NCBI GenBank assembly: GCA_963971535.1
Contig: OZ020592.1
Span: forward strand, 58,750,324 to 58,814,323
Origin: Notolepis coatsorum
Taxonomy: Eukaryota > Chordata > Actinopteri > Aulopiformes > Paralepididae
DNA: 64,000 nt
Reading direction: 5' to 3'
Under the pieces are notes generated by a model. The model did no database searches. It had not been told where the DNA came from and saw nothing but the letters and a program-made list of their open reading frames with translations. This document shows, in pieces, positions 54,839 through 64,000 of the stretch. Within the stretch, counting starts at the first letter, position 1, and every line of letters begins with the position of its first letter. A program made the position numbers and the translations under genes.

Positions 54839-55904
54839 TTGCCAAAAAAGGTAAACAAAGCCCCCCCCCGCACTACTCCCCCAGTATACCGATTGACCGT
54901 CAGTATGAATGAATACCTGGAGGGGAGAGAGCAGATGGTGGAGGTAAACGGTACCCTATCCCCCCCCCTCACAGTAAGCTGTGGTGTTCCACAAGGAAGC
55001 ATACTAGGTCCGCTACTGTTCCTAATTTATGCAAATGACATGTCGTCAGCTTGTGACTGCAACTTGTTCCTGTTTGCGGACGACTCAGCCCTGCTGGTCT
55101 CTGACAAGAACAAGTTACAGGTTGAAAAAACCCTCAGCTCAGAACTAGGCAAAATATGCATATGGCTCGCTGATAACAAACTATCATTACACATGGGCAA
55201 AACAGAGTCCATTCTCTTCGGTTCAAATAACAAACTCAGCAAGACCGACGGCTTCTCAGTTACAGTGGGTGACAATATTGTCACAAGGAAAGAAGATATT
55301 ACCTACCTGGGTTCCATCCTAGAGGCAAATCTTTCCTGTGACAAAATGGCATCCAATGTAATAAAAAAAGTCAACCAACAAACTCGATTCTTGTACCGGA
55401 TCTCCTCACTGGTAAACAAGAATACCCTGAAGACTCTAGCAGGAGCACTCATTCAAGGGTACTACGACTATGCTTGCACCTCATGGTACCAAAGCACCTC
55501 AAAGGCGCTAAAAACAAAATTACAAACATCTCAAAACAAACTGGTCAGACTACTGCTTGACCTTACTCCTAGAACCCACCTCACCCCTGCCCACTTTGAC
55601 AACCTAGGATGGCTTAGAGTAGACGACAGAGTACAGCAACTTGTAATGGGCCTGGTCTACAAGATACACTACACGACCAAGGTACCCATGTACATGTCAA
55701 AATACTTCCCAAAGGTCAGTGAATACCACGATCACAACACCAGAGGGAGCTCCACAAATCATGTTAAACCCAGATTCGGCTCAAACAACATCAATGTGGA
55801 ACGCCCTACCCAAAGCTGTAAAGGAATGTGAATCACTACCCACTTTCAAAAACACTCTCAAAAAACACCTAAGGGAGACTGCAACTCGAAACTGGCCCCT
55901 GTAA
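54839..55904 (+). pseudogene. LINE reverse transcriptase, 5'-truncated and frameshifted
   Basis: 330-codon + frame. CGVPQGSILGPLLFLIYAND (RT motif B), FLFADDSALLVSDKN (catalytic motif C, ADD), LSLHMGKTESILFGS, ITYLGSILEANL, and C-terminal LGWLRVDDRVQQLVMGLVYK. The upstream palm and endonuclease are missing. Near 55790 the frame shifts; the alternative frame carries the conserved end WNALPKAVKECESLPTFKNT with KKHLRE to a stop at 55904. The 3' UTR follows to about 56095 with ttctgcaatctgttaataaa and a CAAT tail. Jockey/CR1 superfamily; clade undetermined. Inserted within the DIRS element. Confidence 0.88.
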
Positions 55905-56095
55905 ATGTCCGAACACAACCCCCTCCAATGTACAGTAAATTACCAAGTATGGTCTTGTCAATAATCCAATGTACAGTTTTGTTTGTACAGTTGTACAGTG
56001 TCGCCCACCCACCCCTCCTACCCAACCCCCCCCCCCCACTCCTACCCAACCTTCTGCAATCTGTTAATAAAGTTTTCAATCAATTCAATTCAATC
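55905..56095 (+). mobile_element. 3' UTR and tail of the LINE
   Basis: Contains a C-rich tract and ends in ttctgcaatctgttaataaa, agttttc and (CAAT)n. That terminal 36 bp is shared with the tandem arrays at 5104-5625, 27002-27605 and 31793-32291 and with the SINE-like elements. This makes the LINE family the likely mobilising partner. Confidence 0.8.
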
Positions 56096-56171
56096 AATGA
56101 GAGGAGAGAAAACTGTAGCAAGACAGACCTTCTCATAGCAGAATGACATAACGAAACAATAGCCCACTACA

Positions 56172-56246
56172 CAGGGCCGCCTCAGGGGGTGGGGGGCCTC
56201 GCGTCTAAATTCGCACAGGGCCTCACATTTCTCCCAGGCGGCCCTG
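56172..56246. mobile_element. 75-bp hAT-like MITE
   Basis: Starts CAGGGCCGCCTCAGGGGGTG and ends CCCAGGCGGCCCTG, the same ends as the 3.5-kb element at 16041-19551, with only 75 bp left. Clear target duplication not seen. Confidence 0.75.
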
Positions 56247-57130
56247 CCCTTATACTACTACAGCCTAGCGTGAGGCGATGTGGGACCCAGATCAACAAAC
56301 GCCTGCGCACAGACACGCAACATGTTTACCATGTCGGCTGGACCCATAGCCCCACTACCCGACGCCAATATGGATAGGAACTAGCCAGCTGAGCCATAAC
56401 CCGCCGTCAAGTCCCATCCTGCAGTAATATAGCTCTACTGCTACACCGCCGAGCTCACGCATCGCCCCAGATGGGGACACCGTTCAACAGACCCCGCCGG
56501 AACACAAGGTAACATACCTGGCTAGGAAACCTAGCCACGGCCTACCCTGTTGTCAACCCATTTACCCGAAAAAAGGTAAATAGGACTCAGCAAAAAAAAA
56601 CACAACAGCTACCGACTGACCTTCATTGATGAACCGGGCAAGAGGAGGGAGAAGTGACAACATCTCACGGCGGAGACATTAGAACAGCGTAGCAGTTAGC
56701 AGTAGTAATAGCATGTGGCATTAGCGATAGCATGTAGCATAGCATTAGATGTTTAGTAGCATGCCCAAGACAGCTTGGAAACCGTTCCCTGCAGTGAACG
56801 TTCACCAAACCATCCTGCCCCCGGCGCCAACACACAACATGGTTGTGTAACAAAACAAACCAGCATTACTAACACTAATACCCATGCCTGAAGACACAGG
56901 GCCTACCTGAGTACAAGCTGGCCCGACAGCCAATCTTGTACAGCTGAACCTCGATGTGCTGTCATCAAACGAGGAACATCAACATAGGCCCGTCGTGTCG
57001 CCGAAAACATGCGTCGAAGATGCCAGGGGCCAGCAACCTCCGGTAAGCTTTCAACATTATGACTCTGATCTTTTTCATCCTGCTAGTTACGTATGGTGCA
57101 CGCAGCCAGTACGCTGGGACGAAAATAGAG
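56247..57130. other. DIRS-flank sequence, no gene recognised
   Basis: GC-rich, with scattered Met-started frames of 60-110 codons but no conserved domain. It includes an agcattag/tagcatgtagcatagcat tract (56690-56765). It is probably the 5' region of the DIRS element. Confidence 0.4.
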
Positions 57131-57799
57131 GAAGGGTGTTTGGTGACCAGAGTCACGGTTATATGGGCTATGCCACTATAGTAGGGTGACCAGGTGTCCC
57201 CCTTTTGGTTGTACTGTCCCACCATTTGAGACTGCGTCCCACATATTGAGAGGATGTCCCTCTTTTCGAAGCAAAAAGAAAATATCGAACACAAGACATT
57301 CCTGTCAAGTGATAAAGTTTGAATATTTAAAACAGATGTTAGGTGGTAACAAGCCGGCTGCCAGTGCCAAGATGAATGTGGAGAGATATAATTCTGTATT
57401 TAATTTGTATTTATTTTGATTTAACCTTTATCTATTCGGTGAAGACGACTTATTCTAATAAAAAAAATTACATTATCTATTTGTCCCACTTTGTCACACC
57501 AAAATCTTACTGTTGTCCTGCTTTTGGACTTTTTGCATCTGGTCACCCTACTAGTGATGGCCAAATGAAGCACTGAACCAGTATTGAACCACTTCACCAA
57601 ATGTATTGAACATGGGTTCATTCATTCAAATGTTCGTTTCAGTGCCATCGCCTGGCGAAATAGGAGACTGCAAAACAGGTTAGGAGACTGCAAAACAGGT
57701 TTGCTTTGCAGTCTCCTATTTCGCCAGCAGATGGCACTGAAAAAAGCAATGTTTAGAATTGATTGTTTTGTAATATATATATTGTTACGCACTCACACT

Positions 57800-58196
57800 T
57801 AATTGATCTGATCATAACAATAACAGGTGTTCCCAATGGAACAGAGTATAAAGAGGCTGGCATGCAACACACCTTTCTCTTCCCTACACAGGTTCACACA
57901 CAGGTTTTTACTTTGAATTATTTCCTTCTGGGGATGGAGATTAATTGTATGATTGATAGTGTAAATATATGTAGTTGGGACAGAGAGGGTGTGCTTGGAA
58001 AACGGGATGTGCAGGATAATGATGATGGCTGTGCTTGTGTAACTAGGGCAGGGTGTGATTATGGGACTCTGGGGGACCCTGATGTAAACAAGACGAAAGT
58101 CTTTCTCTGGTCTGCATCCCCTTAACAATTGTATGTATTGAGCTGTACTGTACCCATTCTGCAATCTGTTAATAAACTTCTGTTAATAAACTTGTT
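57800..58196 (+). mobile_element. Retroelement fragment with LINE tail inside hAT
   Basis: Ends with ggaccctgatgtaaacaaga, gcatccccttaacaattgta, cccattctgcaatctgttaa and a duplicated ttaataaacttctg. The upstream 260 bp is a head not seen in the other tail-bearing copies. No coding sequence. Confidence 0.65.
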
Positions 58197-58198
58197 AT

Positions 58199-59687
58199 TC
58201 AAAGATTTTTATTGAGGAATAGAATTTTTTCAACAGTTTTTGGACTGAGACGGTTTCTTTTCTTGCTGACCACTTCTCCAGCTTTTGAGAAAACCCGTTC
58301 ACATGGAACAGATGAGGCTGGAATACAAAGATAGCGTTTTGCCAGTCTGAACAAATGAGAGTACACATGCTTGTGGTTGCGCCAGTACAAAAGTGGATCT
58401 TCAGATCTTTCCAGGGGAGGATCAGTGTTGTATCTCTGGACCTCTACAGTGGCATCTGCTGTGGCATTTCGTGACCTTCTCGCAGTCGCAGCATCTTGGT
58501 CCATAGTTTTCCACAGGTTAAAGGCTGAAAGAGAAACACAACAGTATTTATTTAGTACTTAAAGGTTTCAATTTGTATCATATTTTTTACTTATTTAGTC
58601 CTGTACATCAATAATAATCTAGTTATAATATTACCTGTGGAGGGTGGATTTTCTACATTTGGTGCAGTGTGTTGTGGTTGAGCTGATGTGTCTGTGTGCT
58701 TCATCAGTGCTGCACATTCACCTGTCAGTCTTGTTACTGCTACATTCGCTTGGGTTCTGCTGTGGAAGCCGATGGTTTTGAACCTTGGGTCAAGCAGTGT
58801 TGCCAGGGTCAAACTTTTTGAGGTCTCAAGTGTGTGCCCCACTCCTGCATGACATGAGAGACCTCAGAGTAGCTGCAAGGTTTTCAGCTGTATGCACTTG
58901 AGGGAATGGCAGCACTCCCAAAAGTACAGTGGCCATCTTTGCAGCGTCACCTTCGTGGACATAATGGCATGTTACTGCGAGATAAGCATCCATATTAATG
59001 GAGGTCCACATATCTGCAGTCAGGCTCGCACCCTCTATATCCTGCAGTTGAGCCTTGGCCTTGGTTTTATCCTCCTCATACTTATCAACTACCATTTTCT
59101 TCAGAACCTGTGAAGTCAAGAGTTTTATTTGTCACAGGATACAATCATACAGTGAAATGCGGGTGGTCATGCCCGCAGCAATTGTGCAATAATACAAGTA
59201 ATAAGAATAAGACATAACAGGTATAATGTACATAAAGTTTACTAAATCTAAGGTCCTGCGATAGTGCAATACAGTGTAAGCTACCTGTCTAGAAGGCAGA
59301 ATGTATGTGGGATCAAGCTTTCCCACAAACTCTTTGAAGCCCTTATCATCCACGATGGAAAAAGGCTGGGAGTCTTTCACCACCATGTTGACAAGGGCCT
59401 CATCCAGCTCTTGCTTCCGGTCCACTAAGACAGACAAACGAATGAGAGAATTTTTTAAATAAGGCAAGGCATGATGAACGATACTATTATATCATATTGC
59501 ATTTGTATAGTGTGTTTAATGAATGATAATGAGTTAATGTGTGTAATGTTTGTATGTACAGTCAATAAAACCTACCTTGATCTGAGTCCTGCTGGTTCTC
59601 CTTCTCATGCTTGGCTCTGAAGTGCCTCAACATTGAGGACGTATTGTTATTATAGGCCAATTCGTGTTGACACAGCAAGCACTTGAC
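58199..59687 (-). pseudogene. ZBED-like hAT transposase, internally deleted
   Basis: Exons on the minus strand with GT/AG borders: 59576-59687 (BED zinc finger, CLLCQHELAYNNNTSSMLRH then KH), 59285-59424 (LDEALVNMVVKDSQPFSIVD, TYILPSRQ), 58635-59107 (SLTADMWTSINMDAYLAVT, then SLTLATLLDPRFKTIGF) and 58199-58524 (C-terminal dimerisation: CIPASSVPCERVFSKAGEVV, RNRLSPKTVEKILFLN). The stretch between LAATLRSLM and the LDPRFK block is deleted and out of frame. Most of the catalytic RNase-H-like domain is therefore missing, and this copy should be non-autonomous. Confidence 0.85.
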
Positions 59688-60430
59688 CTGTAGACAAATC
59701 AAATTGCATCCAAACTAATTATTTGATGGTCTCTACAAAGCATAATAAATAGGCTACACAACACATATCTAATCATATAGAAATCGAATGCTACTCTTAT
59801 TTGTACACTCTCAGAATTACACATTATTAAGGATTATTACATGGCGTTTTCACATTCGCCAAAATGCTTGCTTGTGATTGGTCAATAGCCCCCGGCAGCG
59901 GTGAATTATTTTTCGATAACCACCGGTGATTATTGTTTTTCGCAGCTGGAGTAATCAAGCCCCACTGACACACACTGTTTCAGTGCAGCCAATCAGACAC
60001 ACCTGCCGGGCTGCCCGCGATAATAATAATCACTTTATTTGGGCTGACAGAGCCACAGAACTGCTTGGGGCGTTTATGTAGAGTAGAATGCCGCGCAAAC
60101 AAAGTCTCGCGTTACGAAACATTCTCGCTGTGTCGAAACCAGTCACATGATTCACTGAGCGAACGATACACTTACTGGTTCGGACGTCATAGGTCACGTG
60201 ACTTTTGCCGTAGCAAAGCAGGCTTTGAAGCAGGGTTTGGGGGAAATGTAGTTTCGAGTTTGACGCTTGTATCGGAGCATTGGTTTCATAGGGCCATCAC
60301 TACCCTACACTATAGGGGCGGGGCCCCATACAGGTGGGGTGCATGTAGTTGTTTCGTTGGATACAATAGGTATCATAGGAGATAAGGGGTATCTCATAAG
60401 GCTCAGAGCGGGACGCGAAAGAAAATACGA

Positions 60431-61313
60431 TATATAACAATTATTCTAAGCATAAGCAGCTAGTTTTAAGTAGGGGGAAACAAAGTTGTTTTGAATATAC
60501 CAAATTAGGTTAAAGATAGTAAATTATCTGGTAAATTCTTGCTGTCGGAAGGAGCCCAAAGAAACTGCCCCTTTACTCATTTCTGAGGAAAGGTTGGAAC
60601 AGAAAATCAAATATTGTCTAGTGTAATGTTGCCTTAATGTAAGAAATCTGGGACAGATCTTTTGGGGGAAGAAAGCTGTTTATTTAGGTCTCTGTAACCA
60701 CTAGTGCTCTGGTATAATGTATTCTAGTTTACTGCTCTGGAGTGAGTCAACTCATTGGGGAATAGGTGTGAGGTTTGTGGAAGGGAAGGGCAACAGTTAA
60801 TATACACAAAGGATGTAGTCCTCAACACATGTTATCTGAACTGCCCCAAGAGCAGATACAATGTTGCCTATTGTTAATCAGATGAGGACAACTTTTGCAA
60901 CATTTACTAAACTCCTAAAGTGTGTGTTTTATTAGTATAAATAAAACATTTAATAATTTGGAAGGTTTTCCGTAAAACTATAGTGGTTTATAGCAGGGTC
61001 TAGGTGGGGTGCTGGCTTATCAAGCAACTCATATTGTCCTTGACATAGACAAGTGATCGCTGCTGAGAGAGAACCAGCTGGGAGACGTGTTTATCAGGGG
61101 AGCTGAGTCACTGGTAGGAAAGCAACATGGCCCACAGAGTCTTGCAGGATTCACAGCATAAAGCCAGACTAAAACACTTCTGAAGAAAATATTTCTAAAA
61201 CAGGAAATCAATGCCCAAGTCAGCACTGCACCAGTAAGTGTTTTATATGAGAGATATACAAGGAGTGTAGATACTTTTTTAAGATCTATATATTTATCTT
61301 TATATCTTTCAGT
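60431..61313. other. No gene recognised
   Basis: Unique-looking AT-rich sequence. No splice-consistent exons or mobile-element signatures could be supported, apart from the LINE end that follows. Confidence 0.45.
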
Positions 61314-61446
61314 GTGGCAGCTCCCACCCTCTGGAACTCCCTCCCCGCAGAACTCTGCACCGCCCCAACTCTGGACTCATTTAAAAAACTGCTCAAAACC
61401 CACCTTTTCAACTTGGCATTTGGCTTTAACCCCTAATTTCTCACTC

Positions 61447-61495
<49 letters not shown>

Positions 61496-61600
61496 TGTGT
61501 CTGTCCACTATGTTTGTTAATTTGTCACCCCCCCCCCCCCCTATGTAAAGCGACCTTGGGTCTTATGAAAGGCGCTATATAAAACGAAGTTATTATTATT
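61314..61600 (+). pseudogene. LINE RT C-terminal end plus 3' tail
   Basis: Frame 61314-61436 encodes VAAPTLWNSLPAELCTAPTL, then DSFKKLLKTHLFNLAF, then stop. This is the conserved end of L2/CR1-like RT proteins. The 3' UTR contains a (TATATG)n microsatellite and a C run. The tail tatgaaaggcgctatataaa leads into an ATT array. Confidence 0.8.
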
Positions 61601-61614
61601 ATTATTATTATTAA

Positions 61615-61710
<96 letters not shown>
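61587..61710. repeat. (ATT)n microsatellite
   Basis: About 40 units with one interruption (aatatt), grown from the LINE tail. The Asn and Ile frames are artefacts. Confidence 0.97.
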
Positions 61711-61712
<2 letters not shown>

Positions 61713-61904
61713 TTTTCTGCTTTATTGGAGAGTCTGAAAAGAAATATAGGGGTAGAAAGTAGGGGGATGACATCATGCAACAAAGGCTGAATTTTAACCC
61801 AGGATGTTGTGGCTAAGGCCCTGGATTAAAACCTAGACCAGTAGGAACCTGTGTGGCTCTATGAGGTTACCATTAATCATTTAGTTTGAACATGTGTTTT
61901 ACTC

Positions 61905-62310
61905 TAAAGGGCCACTTCACCAAACAGTGCTGATTCATTTTGCACGTAATCTCGCACATCCAAAAACTCTAAACCGTTTTGCACACATTAATTTAGTTTG
62001 ACAGTTATATTGAGAGTAAATTAGTTTGAATATGGCCACCAGTGATCATATTGGACATTGAATCCTTGTGTTAATTACAGCACCACTAATTGATGTATAG
62101 TAGATGAATAAATTACAATACCTTGTCTTATGCTACCTCATCATTTCATTGAGCTGTAATTAACACACGGATTCAATGTCCCCAATGACATCACTGGTGG
62201 CCATATTCAAACGCATTTACTCTCAATAACTGTGAAACAAAATTAATGAGTCTTTAGATGCATGTGAGATTATGTGCAAAATAAATCAGCATTGTTTTTT
62301 TCCCCTTTAA
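61905..62310. mobile_element. Palindromic MITE, about 400 bp
   Basis: agtgctgattcattttgcac, aatctcgcacatc, gaatatggccaccagtgatc and attgaatccttgtgttaatt on the left recur inverted on the right (to about 62297). Loop near 62100. Ends aaagggccac and inverted aaaggggaaa. No coding capacity. Confidence 0.8.
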
Positions 62311-62539
62311 GCCATAAAAATGCAAACCCATTGACGCTTTTGTATTGATACAACCGTTTTTACTGAATAACCGGGTTCTCATAATAATCTCATGGCATGT
62401 CTTGCCAACCAATGTGCTACATCGCAGCTCATTGCCAACGGTTGACATCTAATGATAACCACCTTGGTTAATGAGGCATGCAACTGTTTGCTGCCCAAGA
62501 TGTCTGCGATGGAATACTATGAATGCAGTTGATCTGCCA

Positions 62540-62700
62540 AGTATACAGAATTGAACTGCCATGTAGCTGTGCTGCAGTGCAACGCGGACGTCCGGGGTTC
62601 GACTCCCGGACCCGGAAACCTTTGCCGCATGTCTTCCCCCACGTCTTCTCCCATCCTTCCTCTCTGGCGGGCCTATCAGAATAAAGCAATAAATGCTTTC
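62540..62700 (+). mobile_element. tRNA-like SINE
   Basis: Contains gctgcagtgcaacgcggacg and gggttcgactcccgg (box B) in tRNA order. A C/T-rich body follows (ccgcatgtcttcccccacgt), ending in aataaagcaataaa. This is the layout of common fish tRNA-derived SINEs. It lies directly upstream of the putative PRXL2A-like exon. Confidence 0.6.
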
Positions 62701-62722
62701 TCCTGGAGGGGGAGCTCCTCAG

Positions 62723-62865
62723 TGTTTGGTCTCTGGGTCTCGGGGTGGTGGCTGCAGCGGTGTCTGCTCTGGTCCTCCTGGCCAACACTGACCTATTACT
62801 GACCAAGCCCGTGCCATGCTCTCCTCAACAGCTGGAGAGCGCTGACCTCAACACGACCACTGGAG
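62723..62865 (+). CDS. Putative N-terminal exon of a second PRXL2A/SELENOU1-like gene
   Basis: In one frame the sequence reads VWSLGLGVVAAAVSALVLLA, then NTDLLLTKPV, then QQLESADLNTTTG. It has the same pattern as PRXL2A N-termini: hydrophobic segment, NTD, LxKP, LE-ADL. It ends GGA G|gt at exactly the donor phase of exon 1 at 36730. A candidate acceptor (gctcctcag) precedes it at 62722; no in-frame ATG is near, so the start would be in an upstream exon or lost. No exon 2 is found before 64000. It could be a tandem paralogue continuing past the window, or an isolated relic. Confidence 0.55.
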
Positions 62866-63190
62866 GTGATGGAACTAAACAATGTTTACACTGTTTAGGG
62901 CTCAATGTGGTGGCAGAGGTGGAGAGGACTTGCAAAGTACACATTTAGTTAGAGCCAGTCGATTTGATTGATTGTCCCTGGCCTGGGAAATGAACAAAAA
63001 ATTATAATTTTTTTTTAATTTAAATTTAAATTTTAAAATGTTTTAATCTCATTCATTCCATAAGAACGTAGAATACACATTTACAGACTTTTTTTTAATA
63101 TGGTCCATTTGCATGTTCTTGGTATCTGATTCTAGGGACATCTATGGATCTCAGGGAATGTATTCCCAGTGTCAAAAATACTGTGTCTGT
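62866..63190. other. No feature recognised
   Basis: If the exon at 62723-62865 is real, this is its intron. AT-rich, with an A/T palindrome tract (63000-63040). Nothing else supported. Confidence 0.45.
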
Positions 63191-63651
63191 GGGCGGTCGG
63201 GTGGCGTAGCGGAGATTGCGCTCGTCAAGAGGCTGCGGTCTCGACTCCCGGAGTCAGCATTGCCTGCGGCTTGGGCCGATCGTCATACTAACTCGTTTGG
63301 CTGAGTTAGCGGGAGGGAAGTCGTGGGTGGGAATCTGGCGTTGTGGACAGCAGGTCAGGTCTGGGCACCTGCTCAGCGAAAGGCAGGAAGTGGTGAAGGC
63401 AGCGTGACCTCCCACGCGTTACACTTCACCAATGAGAGTCCTCGCTGCCAGGTGAAAAGAGAGCCGCTGGCTGTCTCCACATGTGTCGGAGGAAGCATGT
63501 GGTAGACTTCAGGGTTCCCTTGTACCGACCAGTAGGGGGAACATGCGCACAACAACCAGGTAGGGGAGGGGGGGAATTGGCATAACGACAAAAAATTGGG
63601 ATGGGGAGAAAAGCATAGAAAAATCAGGCGGAGAAAAAGAGGATAAAAAAA
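63191..63651 (+). mobile_element. tRNA-headed SINE, copy C
   Basis: Same family as copies A and B: ggtggcgtagcggag (box A), ggtctcgactcccgg (box B), body with gcagcgtgacctcccacgcg and gttacacttcacc, and a gaaaaagaggataaaaaa end. It is flanked by the 11-bp duplication ACTGTGTCTGT (63180-63190 and 63652-63662). More diverged than A and B. Confidence 0.9.
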
Positions 63652-63662
63652 ACTGTGTCTGT

Positions 63663-64000
63663 TAATAGGCTTGAGTAAATTGTAATGAACCAAATGAGAA
63701 TATCAATACATTTTTTTTTATCTTTGACTGTGAATAACACCATGCTAAAATTGACCAGACCTGAAAAATCTAAGCAAATGAATAAATGGAAGATGATTAA
63801 ACGGAAGGTTTTGTACAATACTGAATTCTGCCATCCGGACACATGCCATTTGAAATATGATTCTAGAATATAGAATATCAGGCCTAAAATGGTTATGCGA
63901 TTAAAATGTGATTAATTAGATTAATTAATTACAAATCCTGTAATTAATTAGATACATTTTCTTAATCGCCTGACAGCACTAGTCATCATTACACCGGACA
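63663..64000. other. No gene recognised
   Basis: AT-rich. The segment 63895-63960 has ttaattagattaattaatta inverted motifs, as in MITE termini. No supported ORF. Confidence 0.4.

Larger units (their letters stand above)
57553..60301 (-). mobile_element. ZBED-type hAT transposon (2.75 kb)
   Basis: The ends (T)AGTGATGGCC and, on the right, GGCCATCACT(A) are inverted. The flanks ACCCTACT (57545-57552) and ACCCTACA (60302-60309) are a 7/8 target duplication. It has a subterminal hairpin near 57636-57740 (ggcgaaataggagactgcaa inverted) and a transposase gene on the minus strand. A LINE-tail fragment (57800-58196) and another retroelement tail (59113-59283, intron) are nested inside. Confidence 0.85.
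57182..60307. mobile_element. hAT-type MITE in the DIRS terminal repeat, split by a larger hAT
   Basis: Left end TAGGGTGACCAGGTGTCCCC; right end inverted TAGGGTGACCAGATGC (57535-57550). The octamer CACTATAG flanks it at 57174-57181 and 60308-60315. The last five bases of the MITE (CCCTA, 60303-60307) lie beyond the larger hAT, which inserted at its extreme right end. MITE length without the insert is about 370 bp. Confidence 0.85.
50555..60430 (-). mobile_element. DIRS-like retrotransposon, interrupted by several insertions
   Basis: Terminal sequence 50560-50745 (gagcgtcccgctctgagcat, gagataccccttatctccta, gcatagcccatataaccgtg, ggtcaccaaacacccttcct) is repeated inverted at 57130-57181 joined to 60316-60430. 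Between the halves of the right repeat sits a nested pair of hAT insertions. Internal sequence 50800-50920 holds further copies of the terminal motifs, like the internal complementary region of DIRS elements. It encodes RT/RNase H and tyrosine recombinase on the minus strand, both damaged or truncated. It also contains a LINE (54839-56095) and a 75-bp MITE. Confidence 0.8.

Overview
The window is vertebrate nuclear DNA, almost certainly from a ray-finned fish. It holds one spliced protein gene with consensus GT/AG introns. It also holds a dense, deeply nested mobile-element fauna of the fish type: L2/CR1-like LINEs, a GIY-YIG Penelope-like element, a DIRS-like tyrosine-recombinase retrotransposon, a Ty3/gypsy element with a very short LTR, hAT and PIF/Harbinger DNA transposons, tRNA-headed SINEs, and many long palindromic (foldback) elements. 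No bacterial operons, rRNA genes or CRISPR arrays are visible. The species cannot be named from the sequence.

The main host gene is on the + strand, with coding exons 36586-36730, 36906-36991, 38208-38348, 40827-40991 and 45947-46060. It encodes a 216-residue peroxiredoxin-like 2A protein (the PRXL2A/FAM213A/selenoprotein U1 family). An in-frame TGA at 36974-36976 sits where the mammalian protein has the first Cys of its CxxC motif. The 3' UTR contains a well-formed SECIS element at 46231-46289, so the gene reads as a selenoprotein with a UxxC redox motif. A second exon resembling the N-terminal exon of this family lies at 62723-62865, suggesting a tandem paralogue that continues past the right edge.

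Layout. 1-5.9 kb: right part of a composite inverted-repeat element whose arms are built from a 9-bp minisatellite and a tandem LINE-tail repeat. 6.2-8.7 kb: three palindromes, the first interrupted by a miniature LTR element. 10-15 kb: a decayed PIF/Harbinger element carrying a hAT insertion inside its transposase. 15.7-20.2 kb: a repeat split by a 3.5-kb hAT-type insertion. 20.7-25.8 kb: a gypsy element on the minus strand, itself split by a 1.4-kb DNA transposon. 25.8-33.5 kb: a second copy of the split repeat, then a full 6.7-kb copy of the composite inverted-repeat element. 34-36 kb: an element with telomere-like GGTTAAGGTTAG motifs. 36.5-46.4 kb: the PRXL2A/SELENOU1 gene, whose introns hold SINEs, a MITE, a foldback, and a Penelope inverted dimer with an L2 insertion. 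46.7-49.8 kb: a 3-kb palindrome centred on a minisatellite, with a transposon-type ORF in each arm. 50.5-60.4 kb: a DIRS element containing a LINE and a three-level nest of hAT insertions. 60.4-64 kb: LINE and SINE debris around the possible second PRXL2A-like exon.

The host gene is embedded in selfish DNA and shows no functional link to it. Several elements exist as paired filled and empty copies inside the window, so many insertion boundaries and target duplications can be read directly.
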